Source: Dehalococcoidia bacterium (GTDB lineage: Bacteria; Chloroflexota; Dehalococcoidia; Tepidiformales; Tepidiformaceae). Taken from it: a stretch of DNA of 6,260 bases. Below, piece by piece: positions 1-5,500 of the stretch. The DNA lies in NCBI GenBank assembly GCA_023228745.1, contig JALOAP010000186.1, positions 1 to 6,260 on the forward strand, read 5' to 3'. The notes beneath the pieces are model-generated. The model was not told the origin of the DNA. It worked only from the letters and a program-made list of their open reading frames with translations, and did not search any database. The position numbers were made by a program, and so were the translations under genes. Position 1 is the first letter of the stretch. Each line of letters opens with the position of its first letter.

Positions 1-138
1 GCGAGCGTCTTTCCCGGCCTCTATGACGGCCTTTGGGTGGCACTTGCAGTCTCGCGACAGCTCGTGGCCTCCATAGACGTGCCCCTCGTCGTCGCACGGG
101 ACGACATGGATGTCATCCCCCTCAAATATGCCCCACAT
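1..138 (-). CDS. Small phage protein with DxCxCHP motif, truncated by window edge
   Basis: This is the N-terminal part (46 codons, frame open to the edge) of a small protein. Translation from ATG at 138 begins MWGIFEGDDIHVVP and contains VYGGHELSRDCKCHPK. A ribosome binding site (GGGAGGAG) sits four to six bases upstream. The start-site pattern, the acidic N-terminus with a predicted beta strand (IHVVP) and the 'HELSRDCKCHP' block resemble a widespread family of short uncharacterised phage proteins; that resemblance is from memory and untested here. The Cys-x-Cys-His cluster (C31, C33, H34), possibly with C15, could bind zinc. It is the last gene of the leftward array, 30 bases after the Cys-rich gene upstream. 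Function unknown. Confidence is high that it is coding, because motif, RBS and orientation agree, and the competing frames on both strands read as low-complexity Arg/Ser/Pro sequence. Confidence 0.75.
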   Translation of the reverse strand, partial: MWGIFEGDDIHVVPCDDEGHVYGGHELSRDCKCHPKAVIEAGKDAR

Positions 139-168
139 ATCTCCTCCCTTCTGTGTCCGCCTGGGCGG

Positions 169-381
169 CTAACACGGCGGGCAGATCCCGCCCTCGCCCA
201 GATTGTGTGTTCCGATGTCCGTTTGTTCGGCGGCGCACCGGAGATCCTCTGTTCCGGCCGCCTGGCGCGTCCTTGGATTTGGGCAGGGGCCGTCACCCAG
301 GGCCCGGCAAGCGTCTTTTTTCACCGAAAACGCCAGGCACTCCCGGCAGCATCCCCGTCTCTTCGCTTCATCCCTTGTCAT
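169..381 (-). CDS. Cys-rich 70-residue hypothetical protein
   Basis: A 70-residue, strongly Cys-rich protein starting at ATG 381 and ending in TAG. Eight cysteines are visible: C11, C12, C15, C25, C33, C49, C67 and C70. The first block (GCCRECLAFSVKKDACRAL) gives a CxxC-x9-C-x7-C arrangement, and the protein ends in CPPC. This pattern suggests a small zinc-binding fold, or a redox-active pair at the end, but no named family is recognised. The region before the start contains GGGGGTGATC, which pairs with part of the extended 16S anti-Shine-Dalgarno sequence. It lies 20 bases after the metallopeptidase-like gene and 30 bases before the left-edge gene, both in the same direction. The opposite strand also has open frames here, but these lack a convincing ribosome site and break the strand pattern. 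Confidence 0.55.
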   Translation of the reverse strand: MTRDEAKRRGCCRECLAFSVKKDACRALGDGPCPNPRTRQAAGTEDLRCAAEQTDIGTHNLGEGGICPPC

Positions 382-401
382 CGATCACCCCCGCACCACC
401 T

Positions 402-758
402 CTAAATCTTTACTGCTATCATCAACTTGTTAATCACTCTATGCATCTCTGTTGCCACGATTCGCTCTGATATAAAGGAACTCATGTAGCATCCGATGTC
501 TCCAAGGAGAAGCTCAATGGCTTCGTGTTTTGCGCATTCCTCCATTGACAGGAATGGCTCTACATGGTCAGAAAGTTTGATCAAGGCTTTCCTTGTTTCG
601 GTATCGTAGTCACACCGAGCGTTTGCTGCCCCTACATCACACAATTTAAACTTATAATCCCAATCCTCCAGATGGAGAATTTCTGCCCACTGCTTAAACC
701 ATGTTTTGAACAATTCGAGATCATCCGCTGTGGTTTCCCTTGTCATTTCGCCAGTCAT
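402..758 (-). CDS. Putative zinc-metallopeptidase-like phage protein with HExxE motif
   Basis: A 118-residue protein starting at ATG 758, six bases after AAGGAGG, and ending in TAG. An N-terminal helix (LELFKTWFKQWAEILHLEDW) is followed by beta-like segments (YKFKLCDV, RCDYDTETRKALIKLS), then an active-site-like helix EECAKHEAIELLLGDI (residues 73-88), and a C-terminal helix (about 98-115). Known SprT-like and small phage peptidase-like proteins have the same order (Trp-rich helix, strands, HExxH helix). Here H78 and E79 are present but the second metal ligand position is Glu (E82). It may bind metal through HExxE, or be catalytically inactive. The frame is open further upstream, but that extension only shadows the membrane-protein gene, so it was rejected. 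Its start overlaps that gene by 38 bases. It lies in the GC-poorer block. Confidence 0.75.
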   Translation of the reverse strand: MTGEMTRETTADDLELFKTWFKQWAEILHLEDWDYKFKLCDVGAANARCDYDTETRKALIKLSDHVEPFLSMEECAKHEAIELLLGDIGCYMSSFISERIVATEMHRVINKLMIAVKI

Positions 759-996
759 CCCGCACCTCCTTCCTAATCCAGTAGTTATAAACCCCCTGCC
801 ACCACGAGTAGGTGTACCACAACGACAAGATAGCGATCCCCCATTGCTGGTTGTTGATAGAGGTCCACAGCCAAAACGGTTGTGAGCATAAACCGAGGAT
901 GAATCCCCACCGCCGCCAATGTTCAAGCCGCCCGATCAGCCATATTGCAGAGCAGCCAAAAACAAGGATCGCCGCCTGCGGAATTGCGTCAGTCAT
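721..996 (-). CDS. Small integral membrane protein, about three spans
   Basis: A 91-residue hydrophobic protein. Likely membrane segments are residues 8-22 (AILVFGCSAIWL region), 30-46 (WGFILGLCSQPFWLW) and 51-70 (QWGIAILSLWYTYSWWQGVY), with a charged C-terminal tail (73-91). It is very rich in Trp (about 11 residues). The G-x5-QPFW motif recurs in a family of small phage membrane proteins and is loosely like one repeat of PQ-loop/SemiSWEET or PnuC transporters; no transport role is claimed. ATG 996 is preceded by GGAGG with six bases between. The tail-coding end is overlapped for 38 bases by the next gene, and the start overlaps the stop of a 19-codon micro-ORF by eight bases. Phage proteins of this kind can act in superinfection exclusion, but nothing in the sequence proves that. 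Confidence 0.75.
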   Translation of the reverse strand: MTDAIPQAAILVFGCSAIWLIGRLEHWRRWGFILGLCSQPFWLWTSINNQQWGIAILSLWYTYSWWQGVYNYWIRKEVRDDWRNDKGNHSG

Positions 997-1048
997 CCCT
1001 TTCCTCCAGGAACTTTATCGTCAAGTCTCTCAGCTTGCCGGTGGTCAT
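989..1048 (-). CDS. Possible 19-residue micro-ORF (coupling ORF)
   Basis: ATG at 1048 overlaps the stop of the coiled-coil gene (ATGA), and its own TGA at 989-991 overlaps the start region of the membrane-protein gene. The peptide is MTTGKLRDLTIKFLEERDD, which could form a charged amphipathic helix. It exactly fills the 48-base gap between two genes, and the next gene's GGAGG site lies inside it. No strong ribosome binding site precedes it, so it would depend on reinitiation after the upstream stop. A chance ORF of this length is easy to find, so this is a tentative call. A role in translational coupling would be more likely than a functional peptide. Confidence 0.3.
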   Translation of the reverse strand: MTTGKLRDLTIKFLEERDD

Positions 1049-1419
1049 GGCCGGGAAGCACCATCGCCCGTGTTAAGAGCTTCGTTAATAGACCGTTCCC
1101 ACGCCATGTAGCCGTTCAGTTCTTCCTCCAACTCCTTTAATCGCTGCCTTTCCTTTATCACCACGTCCCATTGTTCCCTTGTCAGAAGAACCCAGTTTTG
1201 AAGGAATGTTCCCTTCCCGGCGAGTGCCTCTCTTGCAATCTCAATCATTCTCTCTCTCGGGATTGCCCTGAAAGGAAAGTCAGTGTCTTCGGTGTAGTCT
1301 CTGATTTTCTTCAGCGCGCCCGCCAACTCCGCGACCCGCTCGCGGAGTGCTTCAATCTCCTCATCCTTCTCCTTTACGATCTTGTCCCACTTGCTATTAC
1401 TCGGCCCATAGAGTTCCAT
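1045..1419 (-). CDS. Coiled-coil hypothetical phage protein
   Basis: A 124-residue charged protein. Two heptad-like helices are visible: residues 12-42 (IVKEKDEEIEALRERVAELAG and onward) and about 82-105 (REQWDVVIKERQRLKELEEE). They are separated by a short segment, RERMIEIAREALAGKG, whose 'IAREALAG' block is common in small phage hypothetical proteins. No enzymatic motif is seen. A strong AAAGGAGG site serves either ATG 1419 (nine-base spacing) or the in-frame TTG at 1422 (six-base spacing), which would add one residue; ATG is preferred. It is the first gene after the primase-helicase, 32 bases downstream of its stop, and the first of the GC-poorer block. Its stop TGA overlaps an ATG by four bases. 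Function unknown; a self-associating or scaffold-like protein is a guess from the coiled coil alone. Confidence 0.75.
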   Translation of the reverse strand: MELYGPSNSKWDKIVKEKDEEIEALRERVAELAGALKKIRDYTEDTDFPFRAIPRERMIEIAREALAGKGTFLQNWVLLTREQWDVVIKERQRLKELEEELNGYMAWERSINEALNTGDGASRP

Positions 1420-1451
1420 CAATCCCCACCCTCCTTTCCTGCGATTCCAGG

Positions 1452-4076
1452 TTAGTCCGTTTCGTCATAGCGTCGCCCACGGTCCCGGTACGCCAGGCCG
1501 GTCGTGTTCAGGCCGATCCCGTGGAACGCCGGCCGTCGGTCCGTCGGCGGATCGTTCTCCCCGCGGGTGACGTGCGGGAAGCTCATCATGATCAGGTCCA
1601 GGAACTTGTTGCGCCCGAGCGGGCGGTTGCGCCCGTCGTGGCACCAGGCCGTATAGGCCGGCCACAGATCGGTGGTGGGCACGTGCGGCACCCGCATCGT
1701 CACCGGATCCATGCCCAGGTCGCAGCATTCCTTGACGAAGATCAGCATGGGGTTCAGGGTCGTCAGGAGTTGCTCCGTGTCCTTCTCGATCTGCTCCGGG
1801 ACGCGGAACCTGCCCTCGCCCAGGATCGTGTAGAGGCCGTCGAGCGCCCAGTTGAAGACCCCATCGATCTCCTCGATCAGGCGCAGCGCCATGTCGGGGA
1901 TGATCTCGTGCGCCTCGAAACGCCGCTCGAAATTGAGCACCAGGACGCGGCGGCCGAACCCATGGCTCTTGTCCGGGACGGTCGGCGGCTCGTTCATCGC
2001 GACGATCCACTTCGCGAAGGGCCGATACTGGTAGGGCTCGCCGTACTTGCGCTCGGCGGTGATGTTGCTCCCGTCCACGACCGCCTTGAACACCTCGGTC
2101 GTCAGTGGATCCCGGGTGTTCGTCTCCGTCGCCATATTGACCAGCTTGTTCTGCAGATACTGGCTTTTGAACCGCTGCGTCAGGTCGGAGAGCGTGAGCG
2201 AACTCGTGTTCTCCGCGCCCACCATCGCCTGGAGGACGTCGAGCACCGTGGATTTGCCGTTTGCCCCCGTGCCGTAAAGAAAAAGCGCCTTCTGATAGCG
2301 GGCATCCCGCAAAAAGCAATAGCCCATGAACTGCTGGAGCATGTACTCCTTGGACGCCCCGCCGGGCTCCTCGGGGAAGATGTCCTTCATGAACTGCCGC
2401 CAGCGCGGCCACGCCAGGGCAGGGTCGTAGGTCACGGGGAGCTGCACGCGACTTCCCCACACCGGGTCGTGGGGGACGATCTCCCGCTTCACCAGGTCGA
2501 TCATCCCGTTTTTCACGTTGATCATCGCCGGCGCGTCCGGCCAGTCGGCCTCCTCCCGGTTGACCAGCCCCGCCAGGATCTTCGTCGCCGCCTCGATCCA
2601 GGCGCTCTGGACCTGGTCCTTCAGTGCCCGGACGGCGATCTGCGCGATGACATGTCGGGAGAGCTCCCGCCACACCCCGCCCTCGTAGCGCCAGAACGTC
2701 CCCGACGTGTGACAGATCGGCGCGAGCCACGCCGCCAGGTACTGCACCAGCAGCCACGGCACGAAAACGGGGCGCTTCCCTCGCTTTTCGTAGAACTCCC
2801 GCGGGTCAATCTCCTCCGGAGGGGGGACGGGGGTCGCCCCGTTCCTCTGTACCACTTGCCCGGCGGCGGCGGGCGGGGCCATGTCGCGCAGGATCCCGGT
2901 CCCGGTGTCGCGGGGCGGCTGCCAGTTGGGGTCGTACCCCTGGCAGAACTGGGCGATGGGCTTGTCGCCGGAGATCATCCGGCGCGCGTCCCGCCATTTT
3001 TTATCGCTGCATGAATTGTGGAAACACTGGTAGAGGATCGCGCCGTGGTCGGGGACGATGATCGACGCCTGGTTGCTGCCGTGGTTGGGGTCGAACAGGC
3101 AGTGATCCAGGCGATAGAGCGTCCGGGCCTTGGCGCCGTCGGCCTTGACGTTGTACGCCACGCCGTAGTGCGTCAGGTAGCGCTCCATGTCGATGGGCCC
3201 GAGCTCCCGGCGGGCCATCCGCCGCGCCCCGGGAGCCGGATCCGTAGAGGTGGGAGCCCCCGGTTGGCCCGGCGGGAGGGGGTCGCCTGTTGGCCGCTGG
3301 GGGGCTCCCGGCGGCGCCGGAGGGGCTGGGGCCAGCGCCGCTAAGGTCTTGAGGAGGTCGATGGTCGCCGTCGGCACGTCCGCGAGGGCCGTCGGCTGAT
3401 CCTGGAACAGATAGCTCTTGCGGTGCGGGCGCTCCTCCGTGGAGTCGCCCTTGCGCCCGGTCGTCCCGTACAGTTTCCAGATCCGTGCGGGGTTGACCAC
3501 CTTGAGATCGATGTCCACGGCGTCGGCCGGGAAGCGCGCCGCAATCGCCGCGATGGCCTGCATCACGAGGCCGTGCGTCTCGGCGTCGTTCGGCAGGTCC
3601 TGCAGGCGGTACAGCAGATGATAGCCGTTGCCGCTGAACGCCCGGATCGCCCGCGGCCAGCCAAGCTCGCCCTCCATCCAGGCCGCGATGGCCTTCGCCG
3701 TGTCCCGGGCCTGGGCGACCTCCGCCTCCGAGGCGGAGATGTCGGCGGGGCGCCTGGGGTCGAGATCGATCGGCAGCCAGCGGATACAAACGACGTCCGG
3801 GTCCTGCGACGTGCTCTTGGGGACCTTCAGCCGGTTCGACGCCCGCGCGATCAGCGCCGGGTTGACGGGGTTAAGCGTGTAGTAGACGCCCCGCGCGCCG
3901 GCCGCGTCCAGGAGCGCGGCGCACCGGGCGAAATCGTCCGCCCGGTCGAAATACCCGGAGACGATCCCGGCCGGGCCCACACGGCCCTCCCAGCCGCGAT
4001 TGGACCCGTGCACGCCGACGGCCCGGATCTCCACGACCTCGCCCGGTGCGAAGCATAGTTGGTAAACGCTCTGCAA
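1452..4076 (-). CDS. Phage/plasmid primase-helicase, P4/D5 type (PrimPol plus SF3 helicase)
   Basis: An 874-residue replication protein that would synthesise primers and unwind DNA at the element's origin. Residues 1-235 form an archaeo-eukaryotic primase domain: motif I PIDLDP (D104, D106), motif II SGNGYHLLYR (S148, H153), motif III DIDLKV (D188, D190), followed by PARIWKLYGTTGRKGD. A proline-rich linker spans about 249-285. A small CHC2-like zinc module follows (C326, H332, C351, H353, C356). The C-terminal half holds the D5_N region and an SF3 helicase: Walker A GTGANGKST (602-610, K608), acidic Walker B-like region NMATETN near E651, sensor KWIVAMNEPP (N695) and arginine finger GFGRRVLVLNFERRF (R709/R710). 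A D5-like C-terminal segment ends at residue 874. The TTG at 4076, five bases after AAGGGG and one base past the upstream stop, is preferred; in-frame GTG codons at 4121 and 4103 lack a ribosome site and would overlap the upstream gene. Confidence 0.95.
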   Translation of the reverse strand: MQSVYQLCFAPGEVVEIRAVGVHGSNRGWEGRVGPAGIVSGYFDRADDFARCAALLDAAGARGVYYTLNPVNPALIARASNRLKVPKSTSQDPDVVCIRWLPIDLDPRRPADISASEAEVAQARDTAKAIAAWMEGELGWPRAIRAFSGNGYHLLYRLQDLPNDAETHGLVMQAIAAIAARFPADAVDIDLKVVNPARIWKLYGTTGRKGDSTEERPHRKSYLFQDQPTALADVPTATIDLLKTLAALAPAPPAPPGAPQRPTGDPLPPGQPGAPTSTDPAPGARRMARRELGPIDMERYLTHYGVAYNVKADGAKARTLYRLDHCLFDPNHGSNQASIIVPDHGAILYQCFHNSCSDKKWRDARRMISGDKPIAQFCQGYDPNWQPPRDTGTGILRDMAPPAAAGQVVQRNGATPVPPPEEIDPREFYEKRGKRPVFVPWLLVQYLAAWLAPICHTSGTFWRYEGGVWRELSRHVIAQIAVRALKDQVQSAWIEAATKILAGLVNREEADWPDAPAMINVKNGMIDLVKREIVPHDPVWGSRVQLPVTYDPALAWPRWRQFMKDIFPEEPGGASKEYMLQQFMGYCFLRDARYQKALFLYGTGANGKSTVLDVLQAMVGAENTSSLTLSDLTQRFKSQYLQNKLVNMATETNTRDPLTTEVFKAVVDGSNITAERKYGEPYQYRPFAKWIVAMNEPPTVPDKSHGFGRRVLVLNFERRFEAHEIIPDMALRLIEEIDGVFNWALDGLYTILGEGRFRVPEQIEKDTEQLLTTLNPMLIFVKECCDLGMDPVTMRVPHVPTTDLWPAYTAWCHDGRNRPLGRNKFLDLIMMSFPHVTRGENDPPTDRRPAFHGIGLNTTGLAYRDRGRRYDETD

Positions 4077-4077
4077 G

Positions 4078-4374
4078 TCAGCCCCTTCCCGCGTTCGCCG
4101 CACCGTTGTCGTTCGGCGCACCGTTGTCGTCGGGGTCTTCTGGTTTCTCAGGGGGCGGCTGTGGCGTCAGGCGCTTGAGGGCCTTGAGCGTGGTCTTCTG
4201 ATAGCAGGATTGCACCATGAGGCGCGTATAGTAGACCCGTTGGTGCTCGTCCTCGAAGACGAAGATCAGGCTGTCCCTGCCGCCCGGACTATCCGGGCCG
4301 GCCATCACCTTCTTTAGCTCCAGGTAGACCGGCGCGGGCGCGCTGGCGGTCTGGGAATTGTTCTGTTCGGTCAT
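4078..4374 (-). CDS. Small hypothetical protein with acidic disordered tail
   Basis: A 98-residue protein starting at ATG 4374 (AAAGGAG site, five bases upstream), whose ATG overlaps the stop of the zinc/RHH gene (ATGA). The N-terminal 15 residues are Ser/Thr/Ala-rich. A compact middle (about 16-70: VYLELKKVMAGPD, then SLIFVFEDEHQRVYYTRLMV) looks folded, with beta strands and a basic helix (KTTLKALKRL). The last 28 residues are Pro/Glu/Asp/Asn-rich and include a duplicated DNGA-type unit. An acidic tail on a small protein next to a primase is reminiscent of single-strand-binding-protein tails, but no OB-fold signature is visible, so that is speculation. It ends one base before the primase start, so the two are probably translated together. 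The frame stays open upstream of 4374, but that part shadows the preceding gene. Confidence 0.75.
   Translation of the reverse strand: MTEQNNSQTASAPAPVYLELKKVMAGPDSPGGRDSLIFVFEDEHQRVYYTRLMVQSCYQKTTLKALKRLTPQPPPEKPEDPDDNGAPNDNGAANAGRG
4099..4134. repeat. 18-base imperfect tandem duplication in coding sequence
   Basis: Two adjacent 18-base units, 4099-4116 and 4117-4134 (cgcaccgttgtcgttcgg and cgcaccgttgtcgtcggg), match at 16 positions. They keep the reading frame and encode the repeated N/D-D-N-G-A segment in the disordered tail of the 98-residue protein. This is probably a local slippage duplication. It also covers the region where in-frame GTG codons would extend the primase upstream. Confidence 0.7.
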
Positions 4375-5327
4375 GACTGCTCCTTTCCGGGCGTGGATTG
4401 TGCGTCTTGGCGGCACCGATAAACGGTGTCCAGGGCGACGAGGATCTCGTTGGCAATGCTGCGCCGGTTGTGTTCGGCCTCGCGGCAGATCGCGCGGAAC
4501 AGCATCTCGTCGGCCAGACCGGTAAAAATAAGACTGACGGGATAGGAGCCGGGCGCGGGCCCGGCCGGTGCGCCCGGATCCGGGTCGGGCGGCGGATAGA
4601 GCTTGGGCTGTGTGTCCGATGGCGGCTGTCCCTGCGCGTCTTCGTGGGGCCTGAACAAAATTTGATCATCCGAGGTCGGTTGGTGTTGCCATGATGGTGA
4701 AACAGTTCCCCAAAATCCCGGGCCCTTCGCTGCCGGCGGGGCAGCATTGCCCCTCGCGACCGGATCCCGCGGCTCGTTCTCTTCGACCGGGGCGGTCCCG
4801 GGCATGAAGATCTTGTTTGCCTCGCGTGAGGCGGCGCGCTCGGCCAGGCGGATCGCGTCCTGGCGGGCCTGCTTCAGGGCCTCGTCCCGTTCCGCCCCCG
4901 TCTTTTTATGGGCGGCCCGGGCGCACAGGCCGCACAGGCCCTCCCGAACAATCGCCATGGTGCGGTGGCAGTTGACGCAGGGCTTGCGCCACGGCGTCTC
5001 CCCGGCGACGCGGGGGGTCTTGACTCGCTTCTTGGGCATACGATCGCTCCTTTCTTTTCTTTTCTGTTCCCGGATGACGGCCCGGCGGCGCGCGGGCTTC
5101 TGCGTGAGGGCGGCCTGCTCCGCGTTCGCCCGTCCCGTGTCGCACTCCCGGCACATCAGCAGGCGGCCGCGGTGGTCGTCATAGATGCCGTCCGCGGTGA
5201 GCTGCCGGGCCTTGCGCCACCGTTCTGCACACGCCTGGCGGCTCATCCGGCACCGGAGCGTGACGCAATCGAAATACTCCGGGCCGGACAGGATCTCCAG
5301 GCGCTGCAGGTCGCGGGCAAACGTCAT
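4371..5327 (-). CDS. Two-zinc-cluster protein with C-terminal ribbon-helix-helix-like domain; apparent in-frame gene fusion
   Basis: A 318-residue protein from ATG 5327, whose ATG overlaps the stop of the 58-residue membrane gene (ATGA). Residues 1-70 hold a first Cys cluster: FDCVTLRCRMSRQACAERW (C21, C26, C33) and LLMCRECDTG (C59, C62). Residues 113-140 hold a zinc-ribbon-like pair, KPCVNCHRTMAIVREGLCGLCARA (C117, C120, C132, C135). A basic/charged helix (145-172) and a long Pro/Gly-rich linker (176-261) follow. Residues 262-304 (YPVSLIFTGLADEMLFRAI, then NRRSIANEILVALDTVY) match the strand-helix-helix pattern of Arc/MetJ-type ribbon-helix-helix DNA binders, including the 'RSIxNEI' turn. 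M97 (5039) has its own excellent ribosome site, so a 222-residue product is also likely. It may be a regulator, but its targets are unknown. Frame extension upstream of 5327 only shadows the membrane gene. Confidence 0.8.
   Translation of the reverse strand: MTFARDLQRLEILSGPEYFDCVTLRCRMSRQACAERWRKARQLTADGIYDDHRGRLLMCRECDTGRANAEQAALTQKPARRRAVIREQKRKERSDRMPKKRVKTPRVAGETPWRKPCVNCHRTMAIVREGLCGLCARAAHKKTGAERDEALKQARQDAIRLAERAASREANKIFMPGTAPVEENEPRDPVARGNAAPPAAKGPGFWGTVSPSWQHQPTSDDQILFRPHEDAQGQPPSDTQPKLYPPPDPDPGAPAGPAPGSYPVSLIFTGLADEMLFRAICREAEHNRRSIANEILVALDTVYRCRQDAQSTPGKEQS
5037..5053 (-). promoter_or_regulatory. Internal ribosome binding site and start codon
   Basis: On the minus strand AAAGGAG (5053-5047) is followed, seven bases later, by ATG (5039-5037), in frame within the zinc/RHH gene. 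The purine-rich stretch upstream encodes the odd linker QKRKERSDR. It has the same quality as the sites in front of the other genes here, which supports a second start giving a protein beginning MPKKRVKTPR, residues 97-318 of the long form. Confidence 0.6.
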
Positions 5328-5500
5328 ACGCGCACCTGGACCTGGCACGTGTTGATCAGGGTGATTAGGGCGAAAATGACGCCCAGGGCAATTAGCGCCC
5401 AGCAGGCGGGCTGAATGTACCGGCGGTCCTGGCGGATCAGCTCGTTGTCCCAGTCCGTGGATTCGACGCCATAGACAAGACTTTTCCAGACACGCTTCAT
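5324..5500 (-). CDS. 58-residue single-span membrane protein
   Basis: A very short gene found by reading the overlap chain. ATG 5500 overlaps the stop of the preceding membrane-protein gene (ATGA), and its TGA at 5324-5326 overlaps the next ATG at 5327. The product starts MKRVWKSLVYGVESTDWDNE, has a charged, Tyr/Trp-containing N-terminal half, then a single hydrophobic segment (about residues 32-51: ACWALIALGVIFALITLIN) and a short tail, CQVQVRV. The preceding ribosome site is GAGGGGAG. Function unknown. Two tiny membrane proteins in a row can be holin-, exclusion- or spanin-like, but nothing here selects among these. Both exact 4-base overlaps make a chance ORF unlikely. Confidence 0.7.
   Translation of the reverse strand: MKRVWKSLVYGVESTDWDNELIRQDRRYIQPACWALIALGVIFALITLINTCQVQVRV

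Noticed and set aside
21..470. Overlapping open frames on both strands at the left end
   Set aside because: They conflict with the better-supported genes at 1-138, 169-381 and 402-758, have low-complexity Arg/Ser/Pro translations and lack good ribosome sites.
759..926. N-terminal extension of the metallopeptidase-like gene
   Set aside because: The extra 56 residues are Gly/Ser/Arg-rich, lie over the membrane-protein gene in another frame, and the start at 758 has a near-ideal ribosome site.
1420..1451. Possible promoter or terminator between the primase and coiled-coil genes
   Set aside because: The 32 bases hold only a strong ribosome site; no -10/-35 pair or hairpin followed by T-run was seen.
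1465..2757. 430-codon open frame on the minus strand
   Set aside because: Out-of-frame shadow of the primase-helicase; Arg/Gly/Pro-rich with no domain motifs.
1347..3014. 555-codon open frame on the plus strand
   Set aside because: It is antisense to the primase-helicase, whose motifs are unmistakable, and its translation is Arg/Pro/Val-rich low-complexity sequence typical of the reverse strand of high-GC genes.
3001..3789. 262-codon open frame on the minus strand
   Set aside because: Another out-of-frame shadow of the primase domain coding region.
3423..4058. 211-codon open frame on the plus strand
   Set aside because: Antisense to the primase domain; no ribosome site and shadow-like composition.
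4077..4121. GTG starts extending the primase by up to 15 residues
   Set aside because: No ribosome site precedes them; the extension is translated from the tandem repeat of the upstream gene (RRTTTVRRT) and looks non-native. Not fully excluded.
4375..4747. Other minus-strand open frame and upstream extension over the RHH coding region
   Set aside because: These are out-of-frame readings of the 318-residue gene; Arg/Pro-rich, no domain features.
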